In this document: positions 61,580 through 64,000 of the stretch, piece after piece | How positions within the stretch are numbered: position 1 is the stretch's first letter | Layout of the letters: every line of letters starts with the position of its first letter | Assembly: GCF_963259705.1 (NCBI RefSeq) | Contig: NC_081847.1 | Coordinates: 86,364,485-86,428,484 of the forward strand | Length of the DNA stretch: 64,000 bases | Origin: Myotis daubentonii | Lineage: Eukaryota; Chordata; Mammalia; Chiroptera; Vespertilionidae | Reading direction: 5' to 3' | The notes under the pieces: generated by a model | Seen by the model: the letters and a program-made list of their open reading frames with translations, nothing else | The model's database searches: none | What the model was told of the DNA's origin: nothing | Position numbers and translations under genes: made by a program

Positions 61580-61808
61580 TTAATGTTACTTTTTAATCCT
61601 CACCCAAGGGTGTTTTTTTTCCATTGATTTCTAGAGTGGAAGGGATGGGGCAGAAAGAGAGACAGAGAGAGAGAGAAGGTGGGGAAGGGAGGGAGACTGA
61701 CCTGCTGGGGAACCTGCAACTGAGGTACATGCCCTCACCCACAATTGAACCCATGACCCTTGGGTCTGCAGGCCAAAGCTCTAACCACTGAGCAACAGGC
61801 CAGGGCTG
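61580..61808 (-). repeat. VES-related SINE
   Basis: Reverse orientation, tail complement 'ttaatcctcacccaagg', head 'gagcaacaggccagggc'. Target duplication TAATGCACTTTCTT / TAATGAACTTTCTT at 61566-61579 and 61809-61822. Confidence 0.92.
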
Positions 61809-62334
61809 TAATGAACTTTCTTCTTTCTTTTTTGTAATGACCTTTCTTGACCACCTGAAGTTACGTGGGGCCAGACAGCTTGCTTTGATAATCATTACTG
61901 CTGGGTCTGACATTTAAAGACCAGCATGTGCTATGCTAACTGTCTCTCATCCCTCTGGCCCAGGGGAAGCCCAGCCAACACTTGAGATGTTGGTTGCTTC
62001 ACTGGCTTGTGTCCCTGAATGACTAAAATGATCAGAGCCCTTGTGGATAGAAATAAACCTTTGTTGTTTTAATATTGAGAAGTTGGGGTTCTTTGTTACC
62101 ACAGCATAATTTAAACCTATCTGGACAGAAGTGCCATGTAGCTGATAGGCATTGAGACATCAGATGGTTTTAGTTCTATCACATGAAAAGAATAAAATGG
62201 ATGAAACTGCTAAGCAAGCCAAGGAAAGGTGAACATGATTAAACAGGGTGGTTCAAATTAATTTCAGATTTAACTTAACAAAAGTATATGTGCTGATCAC
62301 TTAGTTGGATATGTATCAATTTATTTGTGCATCA

Positions 62335-62480
62335 CTCAGAGTTTTTTTGATTACACCCAGCCGAAGAGGAATCTGAAACCCAGGGAGCTTAATTAACTTG
62401 TCCAAGGCCACAAAGTGAGTTACTGGCACATAATAGTCAGAATTTAGGAATTTTAATTTCTGATTTCTGGCTCTTTCCAA
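62335..62480 (-). repeat. MIR SINE fragment
   Basis: Antisense MIR: 'cttaattaacttgtccaagg ccacaaagtgagttactgg'. Confidence 0.7.
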
Positions 62481-64000
62481 AATACCACAGTTGAGCAGAG
62501 ACCGTTAAGGGCAATTTGAAGTAGTTTACAACATGCATTTTTCTATTAAAACATACACTCTAAAACACTTTGTATTCAGCTTTAAGGCAAGATATTAGAT
62601 TCTTTAATTTGTACAAATATCAAATTTATTCAGAACCAAATCCATAAAACATTAAGCACCATCCTATAACTACATGCTACCTTTCTTTGAAAACAATATA
62701 TAAGAAGAACTACCTAGAATTCCAACCCATAAACATTGTTGAATATTTATCTAAATAAAAATCTCTCAACAGAGGAACAGTACTCAAATACTTGACTCCC
62801 TGGGTCATTTTTAGGTTGTTGGTAACGGGATATAAAATACACCCTTGATTTACTTTATTTTCCATTTTCTCCCTAGTGAATCAAAATAGTTCATTAGCAG
62901 AATAAGGCAGTAGACTACCCATCAATTTGCAAAACAATTACAATAACTGAACCTTTCTCAAGGGTCCCTGAGGTAATATCATTATCAACTAAATTTAAAT
63001 TTGAAAGCCTAAAAAAAGTTCAATATTTATTTTTTAAAGCTAGTGTGTATATACACACAAATTAACTTTCTAAACTATAAAATGACAATGAAATTTAATT
63101 AGACTCATAGACCTAAGAATATTAGAATGATAACTCGGCCTTCTGAGTAGTAGAGATACCAAAATTTTATTAAGGTAATTTGAATAATGATGACATTTTA
63201 AGTTATGCATACTAGAAATATAGTATCCCAACTCATGATTATGGCAGAAATTAACCCAAAATATTATTAATCTTTGGGAGCAGGATGCTTCAGTGCTGAG
63301 GCAGCAATGTAGAGCGAGACCTTTATCTCTGACATCAAACAAACTGGTCAAATCCAAGTACCATCACTTGAGCAGGTTACCTTTCAGAACTTCAGTTTAA
63401 ATGGCACGGGGAAAGCACTTGGCCTTCTCTACGAGTATGTTAACAACCCCCCCCCCACCCCCGCCCCAAAAAGAGACACTGTGCTTTATTTAGCATTATC
63501 CTTAAACTGAATAATCTTATGAGATGTGTATTTCTTCTTGAAGAGGGAGTACTTGTATAGGAAGACTAAGCCTAAACACGCATATACCTTATTTCAATTG
63601 TGTTAGAGCGTGGTCCCAACCCTATGAAACTGGAGCCAAGAGCAGCTCAATAAAGAAAAACATTCCAAAAGGGTCTAGCGCAGTGATAGCCAAAGTAGGG
63701 TGCAAGAAACTCCACTGGAGGGCAGAAAAAATAACAACTCCAATTTTCATTTTCTCCCTCACTCTTAAAAAACTGGAGATGACTTTTCCAGACTATGAGG
63801 CTAGAAAACACATATACCACCCATTAAAGTCACTGATGAAACTTTTCTTAAACAGTGACATAAAATTTTGGGTTTAGTTTTTAAAAACCAACTGAATTTA
63901 TGACACCAAAATTTATTTATAATATAGTTAAGAATGGGTCTATTGTTCTACTTTAATTCATTTTTTAGTCTAACTGGATATCAATGATTGTGCAAATTAG

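Larger units (their letters stand above)
52076..64000 (-). other. MEX3C: MEX3C intron (partial)
   Basis: The acceptor at 52076-52077 (complement AG) opens an intron that continues past the right edge; no GC-rich first exon is seen before 64000. It is AT-rich with many transposons, listed separately. From about 60.9 to 64 kb only MIR-like remnants, one SINE and a C-run (63447-63470) were recognised. Confidence 0.8.

Overview
The window is mammalian nuclear DNA from a vesper bat (Vespertilionidae; genus not resolvable by eye). Two things point there. First, the only real protein-coding exons are the last two coding exons of SMAD4 (plus strand, left edge) and the large last coding exon of MEX3C (minus strand, right half); these two genes are neighbours on human chromosome 18q21. 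Second, the repeat load is typical of this family: tRNA-derived VES-type SINEs, HeliBat-like Helitrons with 5' TCCTATATAATAAAAGG and 3' hairpin plus CTAG ends, SPIN-like and other hAT MITEs with clean 8-bp target duplications, and a mariner-like MITE.

Layout. 1-1025: old antisense L1 with a SINE, in a SMAD4 intron. 1749-1887 and 3367-3578: SMAD4 coding exons (residues about 437-552 of 552), followed by a roughly 6.2 kb 3' UTR to about 9.76 kb. 9.8-49 kb: the SMAD4-MEX3C intergenic region. It holds two interleaved segmental duplications. Copy A is the SMAD4 terminal exon plus 3' UTR (about 3217-5825), repeated at about 16512-20095. Copy B is a 1.1-kb GC-rich, CpG-island-like block (about 12534-13622), repeated at 22258-23362. 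Around them lie Helitrons, hAT elements, SINEs, LTR fragments, minisatellites and long GC-rich stretches whose ORFs look like composition artefacts. 49.06-52.075 kb: MEX3C 3' UTR and last exon (end of KH1, KH2, RING). 52.08-64 kb: MEX3C intron full of SINEs, Helitrons, hATs, MIR/L2/L1 pieces. MEX3C exon 1 and its promoter lie beyond the right edge.

The points most worth a second look are: the duplicated SMAD4 terminal exon, which keeps its splice acceptor and reading frame, has an unusual concentration of amino-acid changes in the L3-loop region, and carries a hAT element inserted exactly at its stop codon; a recurrent two-unit composite Helitron found at two loci with the same internal junction; and near-consensus CTCF-type motifs arranged as inverted pairs inside the Helitrons.

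No CRISPR array, operon, bacterial gene or intact transposase was seen. All coordinates come from reading the sequence by eye; repeat edges without a stated target-site duplication are approximate.
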